NCBI GenBank assembly: GCA_950097015.1
Contig: CATNEN010000030.1
Location: forward strand, 2,465,001 to 2,529,000
Reading direction: 5' to 3'
DNA: 64,000 bases
DNA from: Macrostomum hystrix
Lineage: Eukaryota > Platyhelminthes > Macrostomidae
A program made the position numbers and the translations under genes. Below the pieces are notes generated by a model. It saw nothing but the letters and a program-made list of their open reading frames with translations, was not told the origin of the DNA and ran no database searches. Below, one piece after another: positions 1 to 11,520 of the stretch. Position 1 is the stretch's first letter, and every line of letters begins with the position of its first letter.

Positions 1-410
1 TAGGATTTCATGAATATTAGGATTTTGTGAATATTAGGATTTCGTAAATATTAGGATTTCGTGAATATTAGGATTTCGTAAATATTAGGATTTCGTGAAT
101 ATTAGGATTTCGTAAATATTAGGATTTCGTGAATATTAGGATTTCGTAAATATTAGGATTTCGTGAATATTAGGATTTCGTAAATATTAGGATTTCGTGA
201 ATATTAGGATTTCGTAAATATTAGGATTTCGTGAATATTAGGATTTCGTAAATATTAGGATTTCGTGAATATTAGGATTTCGTAAATATTAGGATTTCGT
301 GAATATTAGGATTTCGTAAATATTAGGATTTCGTGAATATTAGGATTTCGTAAATATTAGGATTTTCATGAATATTAGGATTTTGTGAATATTAGGATTT
401 CGTGAATAAT
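1..410. repeat. 17-bp minisatellite
   Basis: Tandem copies of a 17-bp unit (taggatttcgtgaatat). Two variants, with gtgaat or gtaaat, alternate almost perfectly, so the effective period is 34 bp. The array is AT-rich, homogeneous and cut by the left window edge; the last copies near 365-405 are divergent. No gene context is visible. Confidence 0.95.
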
Positions 411-1589
411 CATATTTGGGACTCAGATTTCAGTTGCTGAGCAGACGAACTGTTAGTAGCGTGTTCTTTCAAAAAGGACTTTCAGTTTACTTATCATTCG
501 ACTCTAGTCGTTGATTCCCATCTGCTATAGCTAGGTGATATCGGATTTCCGTATTGTACAATGCACTACAACCCTGGCATAGCTGCTTCTCCAAGTGCTG
601 TAGGACCAGCGAGCGGGCGAAAGATGGATTGGGGTGAAGCGAAATGGTTGCGCATTCGGCAACTGGCCTTAGGACAGCGATGCGAAGCTGTGGAAACGAT
701 CGAATGCCGCTCGCATAGTTCTGAAGGGCAGGAACACACGGACATTACTAGCCCTAGAAGAATCAGCAGAGCCATGGGGGTGAGTGCCGGCTGCGGCTGC
801 CTACTGAAAGCTGCACTCGCGCTGCCATTTCTTATTTTAAAACAAAAACGGATTGGACAGTATTGTACTGTAGTCTGCTTACGAAAACTATACACTTTTG
901 TATCACTTGCTCCGAATGTTTTTAGATGTAAGTCATAAATAAAGAAAGCTTTGATGAAAACAGCCGTACCTTCTCTTTTTTAATGATTGATAGCTCCTTT
1001 TATCGTTTGCTTAAATCATAATTTATAAATCCGTAGGGACCTACTGCGAGTAGTGCCGAATGAAATCTTAGTAGTTAAACTATAAAAAAACATTGATTTT
1101 ATCACAAAAAGGTAATGCAGAAGCCATGGGTCTTACTCTAGAGCTTTCTCAGCTCCGACCTCCTTGGCCCTCCTCAATGCAAATTGCATGACAAGCCCCC
1201 AAGCCTCCAAAATCATCATTGAACATGGCCTCGACGCGGATTCGAACTCAGGGAGCTTGACCCTCCATTGCGGCGCCACTCTATGGATTTGTAAATTCAC
1301 ACTTTTACGTGTGTGCCGCTTATAATAAGAAAAATACAGGACAAAGCACACCCACTTAATTCTGTACACATTTGTACTTTGAAATTAAAAGTACGAATCT
1401 AGCAATACTGCGTTGGTTCCTCGATGAGTAACTTAATTAGGCCAATAAATCATGACGATGTGGCCCCGCGAATATACAATGACTTCAGAAGTTTTCAATC
1501 CAATCTAATTAATGAAGTTTAGAATTTTAATTAACGAACTGCCTCTCTGTCGAAGCCCTTTTTATTATCCAATGTGATTTAATACAAAG
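411..1589. other. Intergenic stretch with one old SINE
   Basis: No exon with credible splice borders was found. Open frames on both strands over 561-938 overlap each other and resemble no family I know. The only structured element is a degraded SINE at about 1130-1290, listed separately. The last 80 bp lead into the 24-bp array. Confidence 0.5.
1130..1290 (-). mobile_element. tRNA-derived SINE, family B, degraded copy
   Basis: On the minus strand the segment carries a B-box-like core (gagttcgaatccgcgtcgag) followed by a block that ends in a tgcatttgc-like stretch and a ggagggccaagg-like motif. The same block order is seen in the better copies at 22640, 34565 and 39436. The A-box part near 1285 is diverged. 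It is a partial, old insertion. Confidence 0.55.
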
Positions 1590-2695
1590 ATTCTAGCTGC
1601 AGATCCTGCTGCGATTCTAGCTACAGATCCTGCAGCGATTCTAGCTGCAATTCTAGCTACAGCTCCTGCTGCGATTCTAGCTGCAGATCCTGCTGCGATT
1701 CTAGCTGCAGATCCTGCTGCGATTCTAGCTGCAGATCCTGCTGCGATTCTAGCTGCAGATCCTGCAGCGATTCTAGCTGCAGATCCTGCTGCGATTCTAG
1801 CTGCGATTCTAGCTACAGCTCCTGCTGCGATTCTAGCTACAGCTCCTGCTGCGATTCTAGCTGCAGATCCTGCTGCGATTCTAGCTGCAGATCCTGCTGC
1901 GATTCTAGCTGCAGATCCTGCTGCGATTCTAGCTGCAGATCCTGCTGTGATTCTAGCTGCAGCACCTGCTGCAATTCTAGCTGCAGATCCTGCAGCGATT
2001 CTAGCTACGGATCCTGGTATGATTCTAGCTACAGATCCTGGTACGATTCTAGCTACGGATCCTGGTATGATTCTAGCTACAGATCCTGGTACGATTCTAG
2101 CTACGGATCCTGGTATGATTCTAGCTACAGATCCTGGTACGATTCTAGTTACAGATCCTGGTACGATTCTAGCTACAGATCCTGCTGCGATTCTAGCTGC
2201 AGATCCTGCTGCGATTCTAGCTGCAGATCCTGCTGCGATTCTAGCTGCAGATCCTGGTGCGATTCTAGCTGCAGATCCTGCTGCGATTCTAGCTACAGAT
2301 CCTGGTGCGATTCTAGCTGCAGATCCTGCTGCGATTCTAGCTGCAGATCCTGCTGTGATTCTAGCTGCAGATCCTGCTGCGATTCTAGCTGCAGCACCTG
2401 GTACGATTCTAGCTACCGATCCTGGTACGATTCTAGCTACAGATCCTGGTACGATTCTAGCTACAGATCCTGGTACGATTCTAGCTACCGATCCTGGTAC
2501 GATTCTAGCTACGGATCCTGGTACGATTCTAGCTATAGATCCTGGTACGATTCTAGCTACAGATCCTGGTACGATTCTAGCTACAGATCCTGGTACGATT
2601 CTAGCTACAGATCCTGCTGCGATTCTAACTACAGCTCCTGGTACGATTCTAGCTACAGATCCTGGTACGATTCTAGCTATAGATGCTGCTGCGTT
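1590..2695 (+). repeat. 24-bp minisatellite, copy 1 of a three-locus family
   Basis: About 46 units of 24 bp built on gattctagctgcagatcctg followed by ctgc. Subtypes differ at ctgc/gtac and gcag/acag positions and are grouped in blocks, which indicates local amplification. Because 24 is a multiple of three, a long open frame (repeat Ile-Leu-Ala-x-Asp-Pro) runs through it, but there is no flanking coding sequence. The same unit in reverse complement forms the arrays at 55385 and 59690. Confidence 0.95.
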
Positions 2696-3020
2696 TTTTG
2701 CAAATATTCCAACCCTGATTTAAGCAGTTTTAGCTATCCTTATGTGATTGATTTTTGATATTTGATATAGAAACGTGCCAATATTTTGGATTGTACTTTA
2801 ATTGTTAATTGTTAATTTGAAACATTTAGATTGCGTGTCACAGACAATTGAAAGCCATTAGTCTATTCATCGTCAGTCAAGGACTTCCATATCTAGCATC
2901 GTAAGTTAGGGAAGCCCAGTTTTATTTAGCGAACTCGCCGCCTCCCATGAATAGTGAGTGATAGTATGCCTAGCAACTGTGCTTAGTGAATAGTTGCAGT
3001 CTAAAGCCGCAAAGCTTGAA

Positions 3021-3163
3021 ATGAATGACGATCAAATTACTATTTCTTTAGCTCCCATACCAATTTGGGCCCGCAGGGATGTGGAGGTGGGGTGGGATGG
3101 AGGTGACCCAGACCCGCTAAGCAATGAGACGGAAGAAAACTCGCTCAGACGGATAAAAATGAG
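3021..3163 (+). CDS. Orphan first coding exon, unknown protein
   Basis: A possible 5' coding exon. A 3' splice acceptor (tagttgcag, AG at 2998-2999) lies 21 nt before the ATG at 3021, the same arrangement as in the recognised genes of this window. The frame stays open for 47 codons and ends at a strong donor (ATGAG|gtaagtat at 3163, phase 2). The peptide is acidic, with a run around Asp-Pro-Asp-Pro-Leu-Ser-Asn-Glu-Thr-Glu-Glu and a basic end (LRRIKM). I do not recognise it. A possible next acceptor (tttgttcccag at 3280) keeps phase but meets a stop after about 39 codons, so the downstream structure is unknown. It could also be a chance open frame. Confidence 0.4.
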
Positions 3164-3584
3164 GTAAGTATAAGGCTTCTTGACTAGAACTGCACAGTAA
3201 TATAAAATTAATATTCAAGGCCTAGTTAGACTTCGATATAAACAGTAGATGGGATTTGATTCCGCTCTGAGTTTGTTCCCAGCCCGCATGTCATCAATAT
3301 TTCAGGCGCTAAACTCAGTTCCCACGAAGGCGAAATGGACACACTGGTGGGCACACAAGTCTATTCCAGACTTAGAAGCTCAAATTTCTGCTAAAGAGGA
3401 GCTAGCCTACCGCATGAGAAGCTGCGACGAGAAAACAGCTGGTGTGTGCCAATCGCAAACGTCGGCTTGGCGAAAGATTTCGCAGATTAGATAGATTAAC
3501 TTAAGGGAATTACTCGTACTTGGATTGTCGAAGCTGATGAATTTTTCATATGATAATGGTTGCAGATATTTTTCTAATCACTGC

Positions 3585-3984
3585 ACCCACAGCCCCGCAC
3601 CCACAGCCCTGCACCCACAGCCCTGCACCCACAGCCCTGCACCCACAGCCCTGCACCCACAGCCCTGCACCCACAGCCCTGCACCCACAGCCCTGCACCC
3701 ACAGCCCCCCACCCACAGCCCTGCACCCACAGCCCTGCACCCACAGACCTGCAACCACAGCCCCGCACCCACAGCCCTGCACCCACAGCCCTGCACCCAC
3801 AGCCCTGCACCCACAGCCCCGCACCCACAGCCCTGCACCCACAGCCCTGCACCCACAGCCCTGCACCCACAGCCCCGCACCCACAGCCCTGCACCCACAG
3901 CCCTGCACCCACAGCCCTGCACCCACAGCCCTGCACCCACAGCCCCGCACCCACAGCCCTGCATCCACAGCCCTGCACCCACAG
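3585..3984. repeat. 14-bp minisatellite
   Basis: About 28 units of a 14-bp GC-rich repeat (cacccacagccctg), with variants ccccg, cccc and gacctg. Three units (42 bp) restore frame, so several overlapping His/Pro/Gln/Thr-rich or Gly/Cys-rich open frames arise on both strands; these are repeat artefacts. Confidence 0.95.
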
Positions 3985-4150
3985 TGAGATCCCCATACTA
4001 CACAGATCCTATTGCTGTGAGATACCTTGTAATTACTACACAGATCCCGTTGCAGTGAGATCCCCATACTACACAGATGCCATTGCTGTGAGATACCTTG
4101 TAATTACTACACAGATCCCGTTGCAGTGAGATCCCCATACCGCACATATC
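3984..4150. repeat. 71-bp direct repeat, 2.3 copies
   Basis: The block starting gtgagatccccatac recurs at 3984, 4055 and 4126 with a 71-bp offset. Inside each period the motif ctacacagatcc is found twice, so the period is itself an older duplication of about 36 bp. It abuts the 14-bp array. Confidence 0.85.
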
Positions 4151-5439
4151 CATACTAGGGTCTATCTAAAACGCTTTCCCTATCCTAGTGTGGGAGCAAA
4201 TCCTCATTTTGTACGCAACTAGTGCAGGCACAAAATTTAGATGGCCCTCTGTTGGCGTGCCATGAGATTTCGTGAGCACCCCGTGAGAACAGATAGCATT
4301 GCCTGGGAAACTTTCGCACACCGAGTTAGTACCACGTTGCTGGGTTAAAGTGTGGTTGCTATGTGCGTGGAGGGTAGGAAGGAGAGAAAACAGGGTCGAG
4401 CTAGATAAGACAGACCCTTCAAAGTGCAAAATTCGTCTAGCGAGCCATGCAGCGACCACTTTCGATGGGAGAAAAATCGATCAGCATGTTGGAATCCCGC
4501 CTTTGGGAAATGACGCTGGTATAAGGGATCTGCTTAGTCATTTGGAGTCCCAAAACTTCTCTCCTCATCTTTCTGAGTTCCAACTTAGGGATTTTTAGTG
4601 CAAATTGGGAAGACGAGAGGTCAGGAGGGATATTTGGGTGAGAAATAAACTGGGGAGTCCCGGCTATCAATTGTGCAAAGTGGAAAATGAAGTTACAAAT
4701 GGGGATGGGGCGAGGAAGGACAAGGAGAGGGGAAAATTATCCCATTTGGTGTCTATCGGTCTTTCCTTATCTCCCCTCTCTTGTCCTTCGGCCTTCCTGT
4801 CCAGTTGCCCAATTAGGAGGCTACCGAGTGCCACAATGGGCTAAACTGTATATTTCCATTCGCCCAAAGTGGGGATGGAAATGGCCGGGCCGATAATAAA
4901 AGTACAAACTGAGTTCCAACGCGGCGTGAAGGATTAACAAATGCTAAAGAAGCTTTGCATTGCCAGTAGAATGAAAAAATATAGGCCCAAAGAGAGAAAG
5001 CCTATCTGCAGTTTTTTGCCTTCTTAGGAAAAACATTTCCCCTAGAAGAGGTGGCAGCGAAAATCATTTGCTTGGATTTCTCTTTCCTCCGGCATGATCC
5101 CCAGCAGGTCCTCAAGTACACTCCAGTGCGCCCCGCTACTTTATAATCCCGTACTACTGCTGCTGCTGCTACGCAAAAGACAACACTGACATTTGGGCAC
5201 CGACTATGCGCAGCAATCTTTGGACCAGATTTTTCCCATATTGCCAGTTCAATCCCTTACTGGCCTGGTGCGCTGTTTCACATCCGAAATCATAAATCTG
5301 TGACAGATGGGATATTTTTTCTCCATAGAGTGACTTTTTCTCTTGCTGAGAAGCATGGAGAAGCACCACTAGAACTACTAGACATGATGTGCGCCCAGTA
5401 CAATTTCACTTGTCTATTCAAAGACCATTAAGCCAATGT
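4151..5439. other. Intergenic stretch without recognisable gene
   Basis: Several medium open frames lie on both strands (4166-4459 -, 4299-4598 +, 5169-5369 -). None has a recognisable motif, splice-border support or similarity I can name. A purine-rich and then pyrimidine-rich patch lies around 4690-4800. I see no repeat or RNA gene. Confidence 0.4.
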
Positions 5440-6615
5440 ACTCATACTGCACATCTAGATACTCATACTGCACATCTAGCTACTCATACTGCACATCTAG
5501 CTACTCATACTGCACATCTAGCTACTCATACTGCCGTCTAGCTACTCATACTGCACATCTAGCTACTCATACTGCACATCTAGCTACTCATACTGCACAT
5601 CTAGCTACTCATACTGCCGTCTAGCTACTCATACTGCACATCTAGCTACTCATACTGCACATCTAGATACTCATACTGCACATCTAGCTACTCATACTGC
5701 ACATCTAGCTACTCATAAAGCACATCTAGCTACTCATACTGCACATCTAGCTACTCATACTGCACATCTAGCTACTCGTACCGCGCATCTAGCTACTCAT
5801 ACTGCCCTCTAGCTACTCATAAAGCACATCTAGATACTCATACTGCACATCTAGCTACTCATACTGCACATCTAGCTACTCGTACCGCGCATCTAGCTAC
5901 TCATACTGCCGTCTAGCTACTCATAAAGCACATCTAGCTACTCATAATGCACATCTAGCTACTCATAAAGCACATCTAGCTACTCATAAAGCACATCTAG
6001 CTACTCATAATGCACATCTAGATACTCATACTGCACATCTAGCTACTCGTACCGCCCATCTAGCTACTCATACTGCCGTCTAGCTACTCATACTGCACAT
6101 CTAGATACTCATAAAGCACATCTAGCTACTCGTACTGCCGTCTAGCTACTCATGAAGCACATCTAGCTACTCATGAAGCACATCTAGCTACTCGTACCGC
6201 GCATCTAGCTACTCATACTGCCGTCTAGCTACTCATAAATCACATCTAGCTACTCATAAAGCACATCTAGCTACTCATACTGCACATCTAGCTACTCATA
6301 CTGCACATCTAGCTACTCATACTGCACATCTAGCTACTCATACTGCCGTCTAGCTACTCATAAAGCACATCTAGCTACTCATACTGCACATCTAGCTAAT
6401 TATACTGCATATCTAGCTACTTGAACTGCACATCTAGCTAATCATAATGCACAACTAGCTATTCATACTGCACATCTATCTACTCATACTGCACATCTAG
6501 CTAATTATTCTGCATATCTAGCTACTTGAACTGCACATCTAGCTAATCATAATGCACATCTAGCTAATCATGATGCACATCTATCTACTCATACTGCACA
6601 TCTAGCTACTGGTAC
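5440..6615. repeat. 21-bp minisatellite with 20-bp variant
   Basis: About 55 units of ctagctactcatactgcaca+t. A one-base-shorter variant (ctcatactgccgt) and subtypes containing cataaagcac, catgaagcac or cgtaccgcgc are intermingled. The right end (6380-6610) is more degenerate. No gene is associated. Confidence 0.95.
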
Positions 6616-7179
6616 TGCCACCTGCCACTAGTTTGAACTCACCGAGAGATGTCTGCAGTCAGAAGCTCTGGCTCAGTTACAGTGGCTGTCCCTGTTCGGC
6701 TCGGGGCGTGTTGCTACTGCCTCGTTTCTACCGTAGTGCTGCGTCTCATCTTTCAACAGTCCGGCGAAGTTTTTTTCTTACCACCCAATCAGCCCGTATT
6801 AGGCTAAGGGCCTGCTACTCCAACAGCGGCCTGTTTGCATGCGCGGGCACGTCCAATAGAATTCGTTCTAGCTGAGAAGATTCACTAGATTCACGTAGGG
6901 ACATGATGGAGAGTGCACGAAAGCTGGGATAGAAATGTAGGACGCTAGAAATAATAAGAGGGAGGAAATGAAGGAAATAACTCTACAAGTAGGGAGAATG
7001 AAAACTGTTCAAGAAAATATCTGAGGAAATCTGGATTCACAACATGCTAAGTGTTTATTCGAGGCTATATTAAAATTCATTTCCGGGAATTTTTGTGGGA
7101 ACGTGCCCCTCTGTCTCGATATCTCGTCCTCGTCTTCTAAATTCTGCGTTAAGGCGAGGAATTAATAAAAATTCTCTCC
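6616..7179. other. Spacer between arrays
   Basis: A non-repetitive spacer. One open frame (6633-6875, +) has no recognisable motif or splice support. No SINE or RNA gene seen. Confidence 0.4.
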
Positions 7180-8015
7180 CACGCCTTCTCTCTCTCGCCT
7201 TCTTCTCCCTCGCCTTCTCTCCCTCGCTTTCTCTACCTCGCTTTCTTCTCCCTCGACTTCTCTCCCTCGCCTTCTCTCCCTCGCCTTCTTCTCCCTCGCC
7301 TTCTCTCCCTCGCTTTCTCTACCTCGCTTTCTCTACCTCGCTTTCTCTACCTCGCTTTCTCTACCTCGCTTTCTTCTCCCTCGACTTCTCTCCCTCGCCT
7401 TCTCTCCCTCGCCTTCTTCTCCCTCGCCTTCTCTCCCTTGCTTTCTTTTCAATTGCCTTCTCTCCCTCGCCTTCTCTCTCTCGCCTTCTTCTCCCTCGCC
7501 TTCTCTCCCTTGCCTTCTTCTCCCTCGACTTCTCTCCCTCGCTTTCTCTACCTCGCTTTCTTCTCCCTCGACTTCTCTCCCTTGCTTTCTTTTCAATTGC
7601 CTTCTCTCCCTCGCCTTCTCTCTCTCGCCTTCTTATCCCTCGCCTTCTCTCCCTTGCCTTCTTCTCCCTCGCCTTCTCTCCCTCGCTTTCTCTACCTCGC
7701 TTTCTTCTCCCTCGACTTCTCTCCCTCGCTTTCTTCTCCCTCGCTTTCTTCTCCCTCGCTTTCTTCTCGCTCGCCTTCTCTCCCTCACTTTCTTCTCCCT
7801 CGCTTTCTTCTCCCTCACTTTCTTCTCCCTCGCTTACTTCTCCCTCGCTTTCTTCTCCCTCACTTTCTTCTCCCTCGCTTTCTTCTCCCTCACTTTCTTC
7901 TCCCTCGCTTTCTTCTCCCTCGCTTTCTTCTCCCTCGACTTCTCTCCCTCGCTTTCTTCTCCCTCGCTTTCTTCTCGCTCGCCTTCTCTCCCTCACTTTC
8001 CTCTTTCTCGCTTTC
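7180..8015. repeat. 14/15-bp polypyrimidine minisatellite
   Basis: A mixture of 15-bp (ttctccctcgctttc) and 14-bp (ctttctctacctcg) units giving more than 800 bp of nearly uninterrupted pyrimidines on the plus strand. Long Ser/Leu/Pro/Phe frames on plus and Glu/Arg/Lys frames on minus are by-products. A tract of this type can form intramolecular triplex DNA. Confidence 0.95.
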
Positions 8016-8749
8016 TCTCTCTTACTCATCAAATTGGCCAAGACGCCTTCTCTATCAGGTCAATGATAATTTTCCATCGCACTTGACCTGACTACCTTGG
8101 AGTGTTGCCTATCCGTCAACGAAGGTGATAGAATTGGCTAAGCTAAATTGGTCACAGCCCTGCATGCAGCTGTTCGTTCCCTCAGTTGGCACCTGCCCCA
8201 GCATCTACTTTGGGCATGCATCTCTCTGAGCCTAATTTTTCTTTCACTCAAAAGGCTGCTCACCTAGGAGCTGGGGCCGGGCGGAGGCGCAGATGTGGCA
8301 GGACCGGCTAATAAACAATTCAGTCCTGGCGCCCATTGCGACAAATCCAATCGATTTTCTATTTTTGCCCAACGCTCTCTCCGCGACAGTTTCTCACTGT
8401 TTTTCTGTAGTTAGAGAGCTTTCACAATCGCCCTGTCGCCTAGGATTAAGTGCAGAGTATAGCTATGGATGCAGAGACCAAATCTGAGGCCCTCAAAATT
8501 ATTGATTGAGCATTTGAAGCATCTGCAGTTATTGTTTACCGCATGCGGTGTTGGCGTCCTGTTAATGAGAGCACAATGCCGTGTCATCTCAAGGGTAAGC
8601 ATCAGCATAGCAATTCGCCGGAAAATCAGAAAGCCCGATGTACTATAAAATATGGAGGAACGTCTAAGTAGCACTTTCTTACATTTTATTGAATACAACT
8701 TTTATTAGTAACGATTTTTTATCCATGAAGAATCTTTTTACTCTACTAA
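8016..8749. other. Spacer between arrays
   Basis: Non-repetitive DNA. Small open frames at 8293-8487 (+) and 8411-8698 (-) overlap each other and have no recognisable features. Nothing else seen. Confidence 0.4.
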
Positions 8750-9560
8750 TTTCAAGGATAATTCAATCGACGAGTAACGATAATTCAATCGATCAGTAAC
8801 GATGTTTCCATCTATGAGTAACGATATTTCAATCGATGAGTAACGAAGTTTCAATCGATGAGTAACGATGTTTCAATCGATGAGTAACGATATTTCAATC
8901 GATGAGTAACGATGTTTCAATCGATGAGTAACGATGTTTCAATCGATGAGTAACGATATATCAATCTATGAGTAACGATATATCAATCTATGAGTAACGA
9001 AGTTTCAATCGATGAGAAACGATGTTTCAATCTATGAGTAACGAAGTTTCAATCGATGAGTAACGATATATCAATCTATGAGTAACGAAGTTTCAATCTA
9101 TGAGTAACGATGTTTCAATCTATGAGTAACGAAGTTTCAATCGATGAGTAACGATATTTCAATCGAAGAGTAACGATATTTCAATCTAATAGTAACGATG
9201 TTTCCATATATGAGTAAAGATATTTCAATCGATCAGTAACGATGTATCCATCTATGAGTAACGATGTTTGTATCTATGAGTAACGAAGTTTCAATCGATG
9301 AGTAACGAAGTTTCAATCTAGGAGTAGCGATATTTCAATCGAAGAGTAACGATATTTCAATATGAGTAACGATGTTTCAATCTAGGAGTAACGATGTTTC
9401 AATCGACGAGTAACGATAATTCAATCGACGAGTAACGATAATTCAATCGATCAGTAACGATATTTCAATATGAGTAACGATGTTTCAATCGATGAGTAAC
9501 GATGTTTCAATCGATCAGTAACGATGTTTTAATCAATGAGTAACGTCTTTTCAATCTATT
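8750..9560. repeat. 23-bp minisatellite
   Basis: About 35 units of a 23-bp AT-rich repeat built on atcgatgagtaacgatgttt followed by caa. Variants have tatttc, aagtttc, ctatgag or cgatcag, and occasional units are shortened. The right edge decays into single-copy sequence around 9560-9660. Confidence 0.95.
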
Positions 9561-11077
9561 AGTTACGATATTTTAATTTTTAAGTAGCGACTTTTAGCAT
9601 GACTTTGAGTAACGATATTTCAAACAACAATATGGATTCGCCATGAGTATGAGTAAGGATATTTACTCACTACGTAAATTTTGATCCAAATGTTGGACTT
9701 TCAAGAAAATCGGTCGCTCGGTTAATTTCATAGCTCCCAAGACCTATGACGCCAACACCGATTAATGAAAAAATTGCTAATTTAAACTAGTAAAATCTTG
9801 CTCATTGTGTTAAAAAATCTTAATTTTACACACCAAAATGTCAATTAGAGATGTGCTTCATTTGCAAACACACATTATATTATATTTAGTTTCTAAGCAG
9901 TGATTTTATAACTCATTTCTTTAATAATACACTTTTTATATAGTGCCACAGTGATTTGTTTAAGAACTTAGTTAAACAATATAATGAGATCGAGCAGCTT
10001 TGTTAAATACAGGTTCCGCTTGCAAATAAAAACTATTGAATGATTAAACCCGCTGCGTGGTCCGGGGTTCGACTCCAGCCAGCTTCAAAGCGAATTGTTA
10101 TAATTTTACCATGCAGATATAAGATTTCAGAGAGCAAAACAGAAAAGACTGGACAGTGTTAACAGCAACACAATGAGAGCAGCTAGAGCTGTATGAAATG
10201 GTATGTTTTACTTGTTACTTAGCTCTTTCAAACTCACACAATATTAAATATATAAAGCCAATAAGCATGATCCGCGTAAAAATAGAAAGTTAACAAACAA
10301 TTATTTTTTATTAATATATTAGGCTAGTGAGCAAAGCAAACACATGATGCCTTTTGGAGCAAATCATTACTACTTAAGTAGAAACATACAACACTCTACC
10401 TCGGTTTAAAATCGGCCTTCTAAACCTGATTGGCCCATTACGGTTTAACATGTGACTATTTTCATATCTCTGTCTTAGTCACACCTAATCACGTGACTGG
10501 CCACAGCCAATTATAAACTTAAAAGGGATGATTTATACTAAATTTGAGTGTTGCATCGCACTGCACTACTTATAGTAAAACACACTGAAATTGGCGCACT
10601 AATAAGTAGAAAAAGAAATTTAATATGCAAAAACATCACAACTGTATTTTATTAGAATGGTGAAAGCTAAAATCTGGCCAAAAAAAATAACTGCACGGAA
10701 AACACTGAGGAATGAATTTCTAAGGCTTTGGAAAAGAAAAATTCACAGTTCTAGTCCAGCTATTTATAAGAAATCGTGTTAAGTAAAAGAGCACACTATA
10801 TGGATTGTTTTCTCTGCTAATAAACAATAACAGACAACATATAGAATAGAAATTATATATTGTAATGTGAACTTTCAACACAGACCAAGTAGGGAATGGT
10901 GAATACTGGAGAATGATCAAATACCTGCCAATGAAAACGCTTTACAAAATAGTAAGTAAGGATGGGCAAACTCAATAATACAGACTCGAGAAGTATGGCA
11001 AGTGTGAGTTAGCTTAATTAGTTTAGACCTGTACATTGGAAATTGTAGTTCTAATTAAAAATAACAAAAATAATTTA
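9561..11077. other. Intergenic AT-rich stretch with a dispersed-repeat fragment
   Basis: AT-rich sequence without a recognisable exon. It contains a fragment of dispersed family C around 9625-9735 and a B-box-like patch (ggtccggggttcgactcc) near 10060-10080 that may be a SINE remnant. At 10420-10520 there are CCAAT-type motifs and a cacgtgac E-box, but no gene start follows them. Confidence 0.4.
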
Positions 11078-11385
11078 TTACACCTGCCCTAATCGGGCCC
11101 GATGTGCAGCCGACAGCACAGCCGCAGCTATTGCGCGGCGCAACTGAAGGCTGCGTACCGCTGGCTGTTCAGTCCATGGACTGGGGGACGCACAAACCAC
11201 CCTCAATTACCCCACGTGATTCTGGTGCCCATTTAACAGCTGGGTGAGTTAAAGCAGTGTAGAGTTAAGTGCCTTGCTAAAGGACACACATTGTTCCGGT
11301 GGAGTAAGGATTCGAATCCCCGACCTTCAAGTCGTCAGTCCGACGCTCTAACCGGAGCGACGTTCTAGGCTACAACCCCTTAGCT
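11078..11385 (-). mobile_element. tRNA-derived SINE, family A (Nin-like body)
   Basis: On the minus strand a tRNA-like head carries an A-box-like patch (ggttagagcgtcggac) and a B box (ggggattcgaatcc). A central block with the motif gtgccttgctaaaggacaca (plus strand) follows, and then a tail ending in cacctgccctaatcgggccc. The central motif resembles the conserved Nin domain of metazoan SINEs; that name is from memory. Other copies here are at 18005, 34155, 37878, 40585, 40960, 52008 and 52340. Confidence 0.8.
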
Positions 11386-11520
11386 CTGTTCTGTTATTCC
11401 TATTCACATTGTAATTTGTAAGCCAACTCATAGGCTAAAAAAGAAATAAAAAAATTCGAAATGGAAGCAGTATTATAAACACGAAACCGAACACGAATTC
11501 TAACAAGCTATAATCAGTGA

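Noticed and set aside
561-938. 125-aa plus frame and 109-aa minus frame
   Set aside because: Mutually overlapping, no motif, no splice support.
1947-2723. Long plus-strand frame of Ile-Leu-Ala-Thr-Asp-Pro repeats
   Set aside because: Produced by the 24-bp period, which is divisible by three. No coding flank, and the same family elsewhere is open on the other strand.
3281-3400. Second exon of the orphan gene at 3021
   Set aside because: The acceptor tttgttcccag keeps phase, but the frame stops after about 39 codons and no convincing donor precedes the stop.
7095-8091. Ser/Leu/Pro/Phe-rich frames and Glu/Arg/Lys-rich frames
   Set aside because: Polypyrimidine array by-products on both strands.
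8750-9560. CRISPR-like array
   Set aside because: Units are contiguous and near-identical with no unique spacers; the genome is eukaryotic.
10050-10085. tRNA gene suggested by ggtccggggttcgactcc
   Set aside because: Only a B box is visible; no A box or acceptor stem upstream.
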